Positions 33,664 to 44,630 are shown, counted from the stretch's first letter. The stretch is DNA of 64,000 nucleotides from Clostridia bacterium (GCA_022793815.1 JAAWDP010000009.1:1-64000), one strand, 5' to 3'. Numbers and translations: made by a program. Notes: generated from the letters alone by a model not told the origin.

Positions 33664-36600
33664 ATGAAGATTTTAAAAAAATTCAAACTGTTTAGAAAGA
33701 TAGCGACTGTTGTGAGTTTTCTGCTTTTCGGAATACTTGTAGTGGGTTCCGTTATCGCATGGGAAAATTCCAACCAGGTGTCTACCGCATTGAACGCAAA
33801 GACGTTCTACACCGTGGATAATACCGACCCGTCCGTAGACACCGAGTATTATAAGTCCGATTTTAAGAAAGTGGACGATTTGATAGCGGCAGGCAGAAAT
33901 AAAGCCGCCGATGTCGTAGCCGAAGGTTCCGTTTTGCTTAAAAACGAAAATAACGCGCTTCCGCTTACGGAGGGAAATCGCAAAGTCAGCGTATTCGGAA
34001 TGCGCGCCGTAGACGTTGTGTACGGAGGAACTGGCAGCGGCGGTATATCTTCCGCAGATGCCGTCAACTTTACGAAATCCATGGAGGACGCGGGGCTTGA
34101 ACTTAATCCCACGCTTAAAAACAATTATTCGAACAAAGAGATTTGGTATACCAACGAATACAGACCCAAAAGCTCCGGCTGGGGCAGTAATGTTATAAGA
34201 AAGATAAACGACGTTCCGTGGAGTGTTGTGGAAAGCGCAAGCTCCTCTTTTGACGCGTATAGCGACGCGGCTATATTCTTCGTCGGCAGAGTGGGCGGAG
34301 AGGGCAGCGACCTTCTCGGTCACGGCAGTGACGGCATCGATAAAGGCGACGGGCTCGGCGCCGACTATTTGGGACTGAGCGAAACCGAACTCGGAGTGCT
34401 TAAAGGGCTGTCGGACCTTCGTAAATCGAACAAGTTTAAAAGACTTATCGTAATAATCAATTCCGCATCCATGATAGAGGGCGATTTCCTTCATTCTTCG
34501 GAATATGCCGTCGACGCTGCCCTTTGGGTGGGCACCGTCGGTATGGGCGGCGCCGCCGTCGGTAAAATCCTCGCGGGCGATATAGTGCCGTCGGGACACA
34601 TGTCCGACACTATGTGGATGGACAACGCATTGAATCCGGCAAACGTAAACTTCGGATACTGGACTTACGAGGGCGCGCAGGAGCTTGATGTGCCGACCAA
34701 ACCCGGCAATATGTGGGTTCCCGAACCTACTCTTTCCAGTTATGTCGTATACCAAGAAGGTATGTATCTCGGATATAAATATACGGAAACACGTTACGAA
34801 GACTATGTAACGGATGCCCCGAACGTAGGTAGCTTCAATTATAAAAATGTTGTCGCATATCCGTTCGGCTACGGTCTGTCGTACACGAATTTCGAATACA
34901 GCGATTTCGCCGTGACCAAAAAGGACGCAAGAAACTATGAAGTGTCCGTTAAAGTCACGAACAAGGGAACGGTTTACAGCGGCAGAGAGTCCGTACAGAT
35001 TTATGTTTCCAAACCTTACGGCGAATATGCGCGCACAAATAAAATTCAGGTGCCTTCCGTAGAACTCATCAACTTCGGAAAAACCGAAGTGCTTAAACCG
35101 GGCGCAAGCGAAGTGCTTAAAATAACGCTCGACGAGAAATTCTTTGCTTCCTACGATGCATACGGCGCAAAAGGCTATGTTTTGATGGACGGCGACTATT
35201 ACGTCACTGCGGCAAAGAACGCTCATGACGCCGTAAACAACGTGCTTGCGGCAAAAGGCAAAACTCCCGAAAACACCGACGGCAGAATGGACACGGCAGG
35301 AAATAACGCACTTGTCAAAAAATTCGCGCTCGGTTTCGATAAGGAAAAGTATGCTTACTCGGACAGCGTATCTTCCCTCGACGGAAAAACTCATAACAGA
35401 GTTTCCAACCTTTTCGATTTCGCAGACATCAACCTTTACAGCGGCAGAGGAACCAACAGCGTACAGTATTTCACCAGAGACAACTGGAACGCAATGCCCA
35501 CCGACATCACAAACGGACATCCCAATCTTGTTATGACCGAGCAGATGGCGCGCGAGATTTATGCGCAGACTCCGGACGGATTAAGACAGCCGGTACCTTC
35601 GCAGTATTCTCAGCCGCTTCAAAAGGACGACGTCGCATATCCGACAATGGGAAAAGACTCGGGTCTTATGCTTATGGATATGATGTACGACTCCGACGGC
35701 AATCCGATTGACTTCTTCAATCCTGTTTGGGACGTGTTCCTCGACCAGCTCACTTATGACGAACTGTGTCAAATCGTTTACCGCGGCTATCATCTTACCA
35801 GCGGCATAGCGAAAATAACCAAACCCGAAACCAACGACGAAAACGGACCCAACGGTTTCAATCAAAGCTACGGCAAGAGCGCGCTCGGACTTTTCTATCG
35901 CACCGAGAAGGCGGCGGGTCACACTACGGAAGGAAGCAATGAAACCAACTATACCGAGGACGCAAATCCCAACGCAAACACCAAAACAACGGGCTTCCCG
36001 GCTAACGGACTGCTTGCCGCATCGTTCGATATAAAACTTGCCGGCGAAGTGGGCAATATAATCGGCAACGACGGTATTTGGTCGGGAATGTCCGGTCTTT
36101 ACGGAATCGGAGCAAACATTCATCGCTCTCCTTACCTCGGCAGAGTGGCGGAATATTACAGCGAAGACGGTATGCTTACGGGAATCATTGCCGCTTACGA
36201 GTGCAAGGAAATAGAGGCGAAAGGCGTTCACGTATACAACAAGCATTGCGCCGTAAACGACCAGGAAACCTGCCGTCACGGCGTCGGCGTCTGGATAAAC
36301 GAGCAGGCGCTCAGAGAAATCTATCTCCGCGCGTTCGAACTTCCCATCACAATCGGCGGCGCTTATAACACCATGGCTTCGTTCGCACGTTTCGGTACCT
36401 ATTCGGGTTCCGCATGCAAAGAGCTCGGCACCGATTTCCTCAGAGGCGAATGCGGCATGAAAGGTATAATCGTCACCGACTGCTACACCGACATGAACGG
36501 CAAACAGGGGTCCGACCCTTATTACGAACATGCTTACGGCGTGCTTGTCGGCGGTTGCGACATTCCCGACGGCAACGACCCGTATGATACGGAAAAGGAC

Positions 36601-36861
36601 CACGAGCGCTATAAGGAAGGATTCGGCGAACTTGCGTGGGCGGTAAGACTTTCGGCAAAACGCGTGCTTTGGCAGACGCTTCACTCCAATGCCATGAACG
36701 GATTCTCGTCCGACACGCGAATCGTACAGATTATGCCCTGGTGGCAGCAGCTTCTCATCAGTCTCGATGTCATAATCGGCTTCTTATTCCTGGTGGGCGT
36801 TGCCTGGACGTTGGCGGTCGAGATACCCGAATTTCTGCAAAAAAGAAAGATGACTGCATAG
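33664..36861 (+). CDS. Membrane-anchored GH3 beta-glucosidase with permuted domain order
   Basis: A 1065-residue GH3 enzyme whose domains come in reversed order. After an N-terminal membrane helix (about 12-32), the alpha/beta sandwich domain comes first (about 70-330, SVLLKNENNALPL), then the fibronectin III-like domain (about 400-510, YPFGYGLSYTNFEYSDF), and the TIM-barrel catalytic domain last (about 690-1000). Catalytic marks are K860-H861 in VYNKHCAVNDQE and nucleophile D939 in IIVTDCYTD. A second membrane helix at about 1027-1050 ends the protein, so both ends are anchored. Similar order is known in rumen Clostridia such as Ruminococcus and Butyrivibrio. It should cleave beta-linked oligosaccharides outside the membrane. 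Expression may be phase variable through the poly-G promoter. Confidence 0.88.
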   Translation: MKILKKFKLFRKIATVVSFLLFGILVVGSVIAWENSNQVSTALNAKTFYTVDNTDPSVDTEYYKSDFKKVDDLIAAGRNKAADVVAEGSVLLKNENNALPLTEGNRKVSVFGMRAVDVVYGGTGSGGISSADAVNFTKSMEDAGLELNPTLKNNYSNKEIWYTNEYRPKSSGWGSNVIRKINDVPWSVVESASSSFDAYSDAAIFFVGRVGGEGSDLLGHGSDGIDKGDGLGADYLGLSETELGVLKGLSDLRKSNKFKRLIVIINSASMIEGDFLHSSEYAVDAALWVGTVGMGGAAVGKILAGDIVPSGHMSDTMWMDNALNPANVNFGYWTYEGAQELDVPTKPGNMWVPEPTLSSYVVYQEGMYLGYKYTETRYEDYVTDAPNVGSFNYKNVVAYPFGYGLSYTNFEYSDFAVTKKDARNYEVSVKVTNKGTVYSGRESVQIYVSKPYGEYARTNKIQVPSVELINFGKTEVLKPGASEVLKITLDEKFFASYDAYGAKGYVLMDGDYYVTAAKNAHDAVNNVLAAKGKTPENTDGRMDTAGNNALVKKFALGFDKEKYAYSDSVSSLDGKTHNRVSNLFDFADINLYSGRGTNSVQYFTRDNWNAMPTDITNGHPNLVMTEQMAREIYAQTPDGLRQPVPSQYSQPLQKDDVAYPTMGKDSGLMLMDMMYDSDGNPIDFFNPVWDVFLDQLTYDELCQIVYRGYHLTSGIAKITKPETNDENGPNGFNQSYGKSALGLFYRTEKAAGHTTEGSNETNYTEDANPNANTKTTGFPANGLLAASFDIKLAGEVGNIIGNDGIWSGMSGLYGIGANIHRSPYLGRVAEYYSEDGMLTGIIAAYECKEIEAKGVHVYNKHCAVNDQETCRHGVGVWINEQALREIYLRAFELPITIGGAYNTMASFARFGTYSGSACKELGTDFLRGECGMKGIIVTDCYTDMNGKQGSDPYYEHAYGVLVGGCDIPDGNDPYDTEKDHERYKEGFGELAWAVRLSAKRVLWQTLHSNAMNGFSSDTRIVQIMPWWQQLLISLDVIIGFLFLVGVAWTLAVEIPEFLQKRKMTA

Positions 36862-36889
36862 TCCTCTGACCGAATTTATGCAATAAAAC

Positions 36890-36917
36890 AAAGACGGCGA
36901 ACTCTCGCCGTCTTTTT
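36890..36917 (+). terminator. Terminator of the surface GH3 operon
   Basis: Stem AAAGACGGCGA/TCGCCGTCTTT with an ACTC loop and T's. Confidence 0.88.
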
Positions 36918-36925
36918 CGCTACCG

Positions 36926-36968
36926 TTAAAATATAACGTCCCGAAATTCATACCGAATTTCGGGACGT
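36926..36968 (-). terminator. Terminator of gdhA
   Basis: Fourteen-bp perfect stem ACGTCCCGAAATTC/GAATTTCGGGACGT, followed on the minus strand by TTATATTTT. Confidence 0.8.
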
Positions 36969-36991
36969 GTTTTACCGTATTATTTCCGACT

Positions 36992-38362
<1,371 letters not shown>

Positions 38363-38420
38363 TCAAACCGCGCTCAAACCGCAGCTTGCGTATACCGCTT
38401 TAATGTGATAAAGCAAATAT

Positions 38421-38450
38421 ATTATATAAATAATCCGCTCTTCGCGTCAA
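38421..38450 (-). promoter_or_regulatory. Promoter of gdhA
   Basis: Minus strand TTGACG (38445-38450), 18-bp spacer, TATAAT (38421-38426). Confidence 0.75.
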
Positions 38451-38498
38451 CGAATTGACCCTGCTTTTGCAAAAAAATTTTCCTTCCGTCCTTGCACG

Positions 38499-38578
38499 CT
38501 TTACTTCTCCGTCATTCCGAGCCTTTACTTCTTTGTCATTCCGAGCGCAGTCGAGGAATCTCAACCATATAAAAAAAG
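38499..38578. repeat. Dispersed repeat, copy A, with internal 24-bp duplication
   Basis: CATTCCGAGCGCAGTCGAGG and following bases to 38578 recur at 38921-38961 with only two differences. Just upstream the unit TTACTTCT-n-GTCATTCCGAGC is present twice (38500-38522, 38525-38546). This looks like a short interspersed intergenic repeat. The whole 38324-38657 stretch has no gene otherwise; it contains the gdhA promoter and the XRE operators. Confidence 0.7.
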
Positions 38579-38599
38579 CGTTCGCCGCCGCCATTCTGT

Positions 38600-38651
38600 T
38601 TTCCGTAAAATTTACGGAAACACCCTCAAAACCGTAATTTTTACGTATACT
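38600..38651 (+). promoter_or_regulatory. Palindromic operators and -10 box of the XRE gene
   Basis: A perfect 21-bp palindrome TTTCCGTAAA-A-TTTACGGAAA (38600-38620) and a second, shorter site CGTAA-TTT-TTACG (38633-38645). The second abuts TATACT (38646-38651), only six bases before the XRE start codon. The shared CCGTAAA half sites suggest binding of two dimers, probably of the XRE protein itself. Confidence 0.6.
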
Positions 38652-38657
38652 GAATTC

Positions 38658-38864
38658 ATGAGTACATTTGCGGTCAGATTGAAAGAACAGCGAAAGCAGA
38701 CAGGCTATACGCAGAAACAGCTTGCCGAAAAAATAGGTACGACCGACGACTCCGTTTATTCGTGGAAAAAGGGGAGAAGTCAGCCGTCGATAGAATTGCT
38801 GTGCGAGTTATGCAAAGTGCTGGATGTTTCCGCCGATTACCTTATAGGCATTGCGGAAGTGTAA
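38658..38864 (+). CDS. XRE-family HTH transcriptional regulator
   Basis: A 68-residue Cro/C1-type protein consisting of one DNA-binding domain: FAVRLKEQRKQTGYTQKQLA, then DSVYSWKKGRSQPSIELLCE. No sensor domain. There is no ribosome site before the ATG, and the -10 box is six bases upstream, so the mRNA should be leaderless. Two palindromes in the promoter suggest autorepression. The gene and its operators are bracketed by near-identical direct repeats (38537-38578 and 38921-38961). Confidence 0.88.
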   Translation: MSTFAVRLKEQRKQTGYTQKQLAEKIGTTDDSVYSWKKGRSQPSIELLCELCKVLDVSADYLIGIAEV

Positions 38865-38920
38865 AGTCAAATAAATCCGCCTATATCATATTTCTCTGTT
38901 CTCAGCCGAGCGAGCGTTCT

Positions 38921-38961
38921 CATCCGAGCGCAGTCGAGGAATTTCAACCATATAAAAAAAG
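38921..38961. repeat. Dispersed repeat, copy B
   Basis: Second copy of the repeat at 38537-38578, with one base deleted and one C-to-T change. Its A run is also the T run of the terminator for the DnaD-like gene on the minus strand. Confidence 0.75.
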
Positions 38962-38977
38962 GACGCCTCGGCGTCCT
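38954..38977 (-). terminator. Terminator of the DnaD-like gene
   Basis: Stem AGGACGC/GCGTCCT on the minus strand followed by seven T's (38954-38960). Confidence 0.8.
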
Positions 38978-38989
38978 AATTTGTTTTAT

Positions 38990-40582
38990 CTACGGCTCTA
39001 TGTCGCTTTCCGTAAGGTTATGCGAGGCGAGAATGCTTTTGCGCTTTTTCATCAGCGCGGAAATATCCGCGGTTTCGCCGCGCGCCAGTTTCATATTCGC
39101 CAAACGAAGTTCCTTTTCGTTCTCGTAAAATTCGGGGTCGCTGTCCATAAGCTGCTGTTTCAGTTTCGCCGCCGCGTCCAGTTTCGTGTCCTCGTCCATT
39201 TTTTTGAACATCATTTCCAGTTCCTGCGCGCTGTACGTGCGCACGGGCGTGCCGTAAGAGGAGGGGGCGGTCTTTGTCTGCTCGGCTTGCTGCACCGTCT
39301 TTATGCCGCCGTCGAAAAATCCCGCAAGCATGGAATCCATATAAGACACGGCATATTTCTTTCCCGCGGCTTTCTTCGCGGCATAGGTAAGCATGTCGTC
39401 GTCCATGTTCCATTGCTGTTTCCACTTGAAAAAGGTGTTGCGCTCGTTCACGTCCATGGTGCAGGCAACTCCCGCCGCCGTCAGCAAGTCCCCGACGCTG
39501 CGCCCCAGTCCCGCATATTCGTCGATTGCCGCCGCCGACAAAAGCCCCTTTTTGTAAAACCTCGTTACCGCACCGTTCATGCTTTCCAGCGTCCGCATGT
39601 TCGCGGTAAGACAAAAGTCTGCAATGGTATAAAGCGTATCGTTCGTAAACCCGAGCGACTGCCATTTTACAAGATAGGTTTCGATGAGAGTGTCCACGCG
39701 GTCATAGCCGAGTCCCAGTCTGCGCAGAATTTCGTTCATAGCCGCATACTGCGCTTTGCGTCCCTCTTCGTATTCGTCCACGGCGTCCGCGCTCGTCAGC
39801 CCCAGTTCGTGATATTTCGTAAGCAGTTTATCCAGAGTTTCCATGCCGCCGCGCCGCACATTTTTCGCAACGTGTATGACGACTTCCGATTTGAAGGAAA
39901 GCGTTTTGGTCCACTTTCCGTACAGGCGGCTGTCCTCGGGCTCGCTTGCGCGTTTGAGTTTCAGCGCCTTGAACACCGCGCTCAGCTCTTTATACTGGAA
40001 GTCGTACTCGTTGATTTTTTCGGCGACGCTTTCGTAGGTGGTGCACCCCTCGGCTGCGAGATTGCGCGCCACCGTCAGTACGTAAGCCGTATGTATGGTT
40101 TCGCCTTTAAGCCGTATGCAATAGCCTATAATCATGAGCATGGCTTCCACTTCTATGTGAAGCGTGTCCATGAGATAATAATATTCGTTGTATTCGTTGG
40201 GCAGAAAATTGCGGTTCGGCATAAGCGCATGCAGCTGGTCGTTAAAGCCCTTAAACTTCTCTTTCGAATATTTCCTAATCTGTTTCGAAAGCGGTTTCAC
40301 GGGCAGATATTCCACATATCCGCCGTCGCCGCCGTGCACGCTCACCAGTCCGTTTTCCTCCCAGTACGCAAATGCCTCGGTAACGGTTCTTTCTTCCAAT
40401 CCGAGCAAAGAGGCGATACGAGAAAGCTCGGGCGCGTCCGTAAGCCCTTGCGCAGCACTCAGTCCCAGCAGATATACTTTCACGTAATTTTCGGGCGCAA
40501 AAGGCAGATACTGCGAAACGAAAACGCCGTCGATAACTATTTTTCCGCTTTCCGCGGTTTCTCTCGATAACCTCGTATACAT
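38990..40582 (-). CDS. DnaD-domain protein (replication initiation related)
   Basis: A 530-residue protein. The N-terminus (about 15-120) looks like a winged helix (LLGLSAAQGLTDAPELSRIA, then WEENGLVSVHG). Two helical DnaD-type segments follow at about 150-245 and 325-420, where the YYxxxxxW-like motif and LIETYLVKWQSLGFTNDTLY resemble DnaB2/DnaD domains of primosome proteins. The C-terminal 100 residues are charged and coiled. Such proteins load the replicative helicase in low-GC Gram-positive bacteria. The start at 40582 follows GAGAGG; the frame to 40777 crosses the promoter. It is not adjacent to a DnaC-type loader. Confidence 0.78.
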   Translation of the reverse strand: MYTRLSRETAESGKIVIDGVFVSQYLPFAPENYVKVYLLGLSAAQGLTDAPELSRIASLLGLEERTVTEAFAYWEENGLVSVHGGDGGYVEYLPVKPLSKQIRKYSKEKFKGFNDQLHALMPNRNFLPNEYNEYYYLMDTLHIEVEAMLMIIGYCIRLKGETIHTAYVLTVARNLAAEGCTTYESVAEKINEYDFQYKELSAVFKALKLKRASEPEDSRLYGKWTKTLSFKSEVVIHVAKNVRRGGMETLDKLLTKYHELGLTSADAVDEYEEGRKAQYAAMNEILRRLGLGYDRVDTLIETYLVKWQSLGFTNDTLYTIADFCLTANMRTLESMNGAVTRFYKKGLLSAAAIDEYAGLGRSVGDLLTAAGVACTMDVNERNTFFKWKQQWNMDDDMLTYAAKKAAGKKYAVSYMDSMLAGFFDGGIKTVQQAEQTKTAPSSYGTPVRTYSAQELEMMFKKMDEDTKLDAAAKLKQQLMDSDPEFYENEKELRLANMKLARGETADISALMKKRKSILASHNLTESDIEP

Positions 40583-40645
40583 TCTGAAAACCTCTCGGGT
40601 AAATTCGGCATACGCATAAAAGCCGAAACAAAAATGCGTATATCC

Positions 40646-40675
40646 ATTATACCACATAGCCTCGGCAAAAGTCAA
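40646..40675 (-). promoter_or_regulatory. Promoter of the DnaD-like gene
   Basis: Minus strand TTGACT (40670-40675), 18-bp spacer, TATAAT (40646-40651). Confidence 0.75.
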
Positions 40676-40721
40676 TAAATCGGGCGGATTTGCAAGCGGT
40701 GTAAAACCTTGTTTCAAGAGG

Positions 40722-40750
40722 TGGACAAAATCGCGGGAATGCGGTATAAT
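40722..40750 (+). promoter_or_regulatory. Promoter of sbcD-sbcC
   Basis: TGGACA (40722-40727), 17-bp spacer, TATAAT (40745-40750). Confidence 0.75.
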
Positions 40751-40785
40751 ACGGACAAACCAACCCTTTAAACGCAAGGAGAGAA

Positions 40786-41895
40786 ATGAAAGTTTTACAT
40801 ACGTCCGACTGGCATCTCGGCAAAAGGCTGCCGCCGTTCAACCGCGAGCGGGAGCAGAAAGCGGCGCTGCTGGAAATAAGGGACATAGCTCAAAACGAAA
40901 ACGCCGACGTCTGTATCATAGCGGGCGATGTTTTCGACGTGTCCGTTCCGCCGGCGACTGCCGAAGAGCTTTTCTATAACGGTGCGCTGGAAATAGCGAA
41001 AATCTGTCCCGTAGTCGCAATTGCGGGAAATCACGACGACGGCGAACGGCTCAAAGCCCCCGACGCGCTCGCAAAGGCAAACGGCATATACCTCGCAGGC
41101 GGTTTCGACTGCTCGCCGCTGTCTTACGGCGAAATGCAGGCGCGCGCGGGCGGATTGATTTTCCGAAAAAACGGCGAGCGGCTGAACATCGCGCTCTGCC
41201 CGTACCTTACCGAATCGCGCCGCGGCGACGCTCCTGCGGACGATTTCTCCGCTTATGTCAAAGGCGTGCTCGCTCAAATAACGGACTCCGTATTTTCCGA
41301 CGACGGATGCAATATCCTTGTCGCACACCTTTTTATGACGGGTTCGGTTTCGGGCGAGGAACGCGAACTCGGCGCGGCTAAACTTCTGCCGCCCGACGTG
41401 CTGCCGAAGTGCGACTACGTTGCGCTCGGTCACGTGCACAAGCCCATGAAAGTAGCCGAAAACGCCTATTACAGCGGCAGTATTTTGGTCTATTCCTTCG
41501 ATAAGACGCCGCGCCGCGAAGTCATAATTTTCGATACCGTCACCAAGGAAATCAAACATATACCGCTTTCGTCGGGTTATGAAATGCGTACCGTGACGGC
41601 TTCAAGCTACGCCGCCGCGCTCGAAGAGCTTCAAAGTGCGGGCGACGCCTATGTCAGACTAATCTACGATTGCGCCGTTCCGCTCACCGCCGCGCAGACA
41701 AGCGAGCTCGAACGCGCGGGCAAACTCGTGCAGCTCGAAGTGATTTCCCATGAACAAAAACGCGAAAGCATAAAACGCGCCCACCGCACGCCGTCGCAGC
41801 TTTTCGAAGAGTTTTACGCGGTTTTGAACGGCGGCGAGAAACCCGACGGAGAACTGACGGGCGAATTTCTTTCGCTTATAGGAGAGGACGCATGA
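40786..41895 (+). CDS. sbcD: Exonuclease subunit SbcD
   Basis: A 369-residue Mre11-type nuclease. All metal-binding motifs are present: D8 and H10 in TSDWHLGK, D48 in GDVFD, N82-H83 in GNHDD, then HLFM and GHVHKP. With SbcC it opens hairpins and trims DNA ends. AAGGAG precedes the ATG. The stop overlaps the sbcC start (ATGA), the standard sbcDC arrangement. Confidence 0.96.
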   Translation: MKVLHTSDWHLGKRLPPFNREREQKAALLEIRDIAQNENADVCIIAGDVFDVSVPPATAEELFYNGALEIAKICPVVAIAGNHDDGERLKAPDALAKANGIYLAGGFDCSPLSYGEMQARAGGLIFRKNGERLNIALCPYLTESRRGDAPADDFSAYVKGVLAQITDSVFSDDGCNILVAHLFMTGSVSGEERELGAAKLLPPDVLPKCDYVALGHVHKPMKVAENAYYSGSILVYSFDKTPRREVIIFDTVTKEIKHIPLSSGYEMRTVTASSYAAALEELQSAGDAYVRLIYDCAVPLTAAQTSELERAGKLVQLEVISHEQKRESIKRAHRTPSQLFEEFYAVLNGGEKPDGELTGEFLSLIGEDA

Positions 41896-44630
41896 AACCG
41901 CTCAGACTGACAATCGAAGGGATAAAGAGTTTTATCGAAAAACAGAGCATAGATTTTACCGTGCTCGGGAAAAGCAATATCTTTGTAATAAGCGGCGTAA
42001 CGGGCGCGGGCAAAACCACCGTGCTCGACTGCGTGATACTTGCGCTGTACGGCAAGAAAAGCGAACTGAGTATTGACGAAGTGGTCAATCTCCGCACGGA
42101 TAAAGGCTTTACATCGCTGGATTTCGAAGCCGAAAAAAACGGAATTTCTCACTGCTACCGCGTGGAACGCACGTTCTACCGCGCCAAAAACAAGCCGTCC
42201 AAAGCGCGGCTGATTGACCTGAAAAGCGGCGCGGCTTTGGCTGAGGGCGGCGATACCGTTACCGCCGCAATAACCGAAATGATAGGGCTGAATTCCAAAA
42301 ACTTCACGCAGGTCGTAATACTCGAACAGGGCAAATACAGCGCGTTTTTGAAAGCGGGCAAGAGCGACCGCACCGCCACCGTCGGCGAGCTTTTCGGACT
42401 CAACCGCTACCGCGACCTCGTGACGAAAGCCAATTCGCGCAAGAAGGAAACGGATGTCGAAATATCCGCTCTCGACGAATATCTGAACTCGAAAAAGGAT
42501 TTGACCGCATCGTCGCTCGCGGAAAAGAAAAAGACGCTTTCCGCGCTGAAAAAAGAGGAAACCGCGCTCTGCGAGAATTTGCGCAAACTCGGCAGCCGAA
42601 AGGACGCTCTGCGCGCCGCAGCCGAAAAATATGCGCAATACGAATCCGCCGCCAAAGCGCACGAAACGGCAGTCGCCGAGTACGAAAAGGCGGAAACGAA
42701 ATACCGCGAATTTGTCGGGTCCGCGCAGGACAGGCAAACCGAGGACAAGCAAATAAAGCGGCTAAACGAAGAACTTACCGGGCAAAGACTCAAAGTTAAA
42801 GCAATAGAGGAGTGCGAAGAAAAGTGCCGCACGCTTTCCGCCGTCGAGAAAGAATTGAAAAATAAACTGGCGGAACATAAAGCGGAGCATGAAAAATACG
42901 AATCCGCCGTCAAAAGCCTTTCCGAAAGCAAGAAAAAATCGGCGCAGGCGTCTGCCGAAATAGCCGCGCTCGCCGCCGAAATAAACGCAAGCGCAATGTT
43001 TTCCGTTTCCGACGCCGTCGACGCGGCGCAAGCCGAAAAGCACAGAGGCAAATGCGAATTGCTTGCAAGCCAATCCGCAACGCGTGCCGCCGCGCTCGCG
43101 CAAGCCGAGTCGGAAATGAAAGCGCACGGCGAAGCGCTTGCCGCCGCAGAGGAAAGACTGAAAAATTGCGAGTCGACGCGTGCGCAAAAACAAATCGCCT
43201 ATAAAGCCGCGCGCGCCGAAAGCGAAAGGTTCAAATCGCTTTACGAAAAACGGCTCCTCGACGATGCCGCCGAGTCGCTTAAAAGGACTTTGCACGGCGG
43301 CGACGTTTGCCCCGTCTGCGGAGGCGTCGTGACGGATTTGACGTTTGAGGATACTGCGGTCAAAGAGGACGCGAAAGCGGCGGCGGAAACCGCCGAGCAA
43401 AAAGCGGAAGCCGCGCGCGTTTCGCTGGAAGCCGCGGAAAAAGAATATTCGCTGGCTTTGCAGAGCGGACAGACGCTGAAAGAAAAATCCGCCGCTCTCG
43501 CGGAGAAACTCTCCGCGGCAAAGAAAGAATACGAGCATGCGGCGCGCCCCGTAAATACCACGTTCGAAAAAGTCCTCGAACTGCTTTCGTCATTGGCGAA
43601 ACAGTGTGCCGTCCGCGAAAGCGCGGATAAGGATGCGGTTAAATACGCCGCCGAGCAAAACGAAGCGCAGGCAAGGAAAACGGGCATAGAAAGCGAAGGC
43701 AAACAGCTCCGCGGCAGACAGAACGACTTAAAAGCCGCCGTGGAAGCGGTGATAGGCAATCGCGTGTATGCGGTTGCGCTCGCGGAGGAAAAAGCCGCTC
43801 TCGAAACGCTGGAAGCACAGACGAAAGCCGCGGAAACCGCCCGCGCCGAGCGCGAAAAAAATCTGCGCGCACTCGAAGCAAACAAGGCGAACGCGCTCGG
43901 AAACCGAGAGGCTTGCTTTAAAAACGCCGAGTCGCTTAAATGCGAAAAGCCCGACGAAAGACTGACCGAGGCGGTAAACGGGCAAATCGACTCCGCGGAA
44001 AAACGCCGCGGCGAACTTATCGGAGAAAAAAGCGCGCTGGCTCTTTCGATAGAAAGCGGAGAAAAGGAACTCGCCGTCAAGCGCGAAAAGGAGAACCGCA
44101 GAAAAACGCTTGCCGCAAAATCCGACCGACTCAAACTGCTGGCAAAAATTTTCAAGGGCGAAGCGTTCATGGAGTTCATAGCGCAGGAATACATCGAGGA
44201 TTTCTGCGTCGACGCGTCGGCATACCTTGCCAAGATGTCGGGCGGCTGCTATACTCTCGAATACGACGCCGACGCCGCGATGTTCTTCGTCAAAGACTTC
44301 CGTGCAGGCAATCTCAAACGCAGCGTGCGCACGCTGTCTGGCGGCGAGACCTTTTTGGCGTCGCTCTCGCTTGCGATAGCCGTTTCCAAATCCATAGCCG
44401 CGAAAAATACGTCGGGACTGAAATTCGACTTTCTGTTTCTCGACGAAGGTTTCGGCACGCTGCATAAGGACGCGATAGGAGTGGTGGAAAACGCACTGCG
44501 CTCTCTTTCGCGCGAAACCCTCGTCGGCATAGTAACGCACCGCTCCGAACTTAGCGAACTCATACCCGACAAACTCATCGTAGACTGCGCCACCGAATCC
44601 GAGGGCAGCCGCGTGCGAATAGTGTCGTGA
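41892..44630 (+). CDS. sbcC: Exonuclease subunit SbcC
   Basis: A 912-residue Rad50-type SMC-like ATPase. Walker A is GVTGAGKT (residues 35-42). Two long coiled-coil arms rich in Lys, Glu and Ala surround a zinc hook CPVC (C473, C476). The C-terminal lobe has the ABC signature LSGGE (815-819) and Walker B ending in D851-E852. It gives ATP control to the SbcD nuclease. Length is somewhat below the E. coli protein but normal for Clostridia. Confidence 0.96.
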   Translation: MKPLRLTIEGIKSFIEKQSIDFTVLGKSNIFVISGVTGAGKTTVLDCVILALYGKKSELSIDEVVNLRTDKGFTSLDFEAEKNGISHCYRVERTFYRAKNKPSKARLIDLKSGAALAEGGDTVTAAITEMIGLNSKNFTQVVILEQGKYSAFLKAGKSDRTATVGELFGLNRYRDLVTKANSRKKETDVEISALDEYLNSKKDLTASSLAEKKKTLSALKKEETALCENLRKLGSRKDALRAAAEKYAQYESAAKAHETAVAEYEKAETKYREFVGSAQDRQTEDKQIKRLNEELTGQRLKVKAIEECEEKCRTLSAVEKELKNKLAEHKAEHEKYESAVKSLSESKKKSAQASAEIAALAAEINASAMFSVSDAVDAAQAEKHRGKCELLASQSATRAAALAQAESEMKAHGEALAAAEERLKNCESTRAQKQIAYKAARAESERFKSLYEKRLLDDAAESLKRTLHGGDVCPVCGGVVTDLTFEDTAVKEDAKAAAETAEQKAEAARVSLEAAEKEYSLALQSGQTLKEKSAALAEKLSAAKKEYEHAARPVNTTFEKVLELLSSLAKQCAVRESADKDAVKYAAEQNEAQARKTGIESEGKQLRGRQNDLKAAVEAVIGNRVYAVALAEEKAALETLEAQTKAAETARAEREKNLRALEANKANALGNREACFKNAESLKCEKPDERLTEAVNGQIDSAEKRRGELIGEKSALALSIESGEKELAVKREKENRRKTLAAKSDRLKLLAKIFKGEAFMEFIAQEYIEDFCVDASAYLAKMSGGCYTLEYDADAAMFFVKDFRAGNLKRSVRTLSGGETFLASLSLAIAVSKSIAAKNTSGLKFDFLFLDEGFGTLHKDAIGVVENALRSLSRETLVGIVTHRSELSELIPDKLIVDCATESEGSRVRIVS

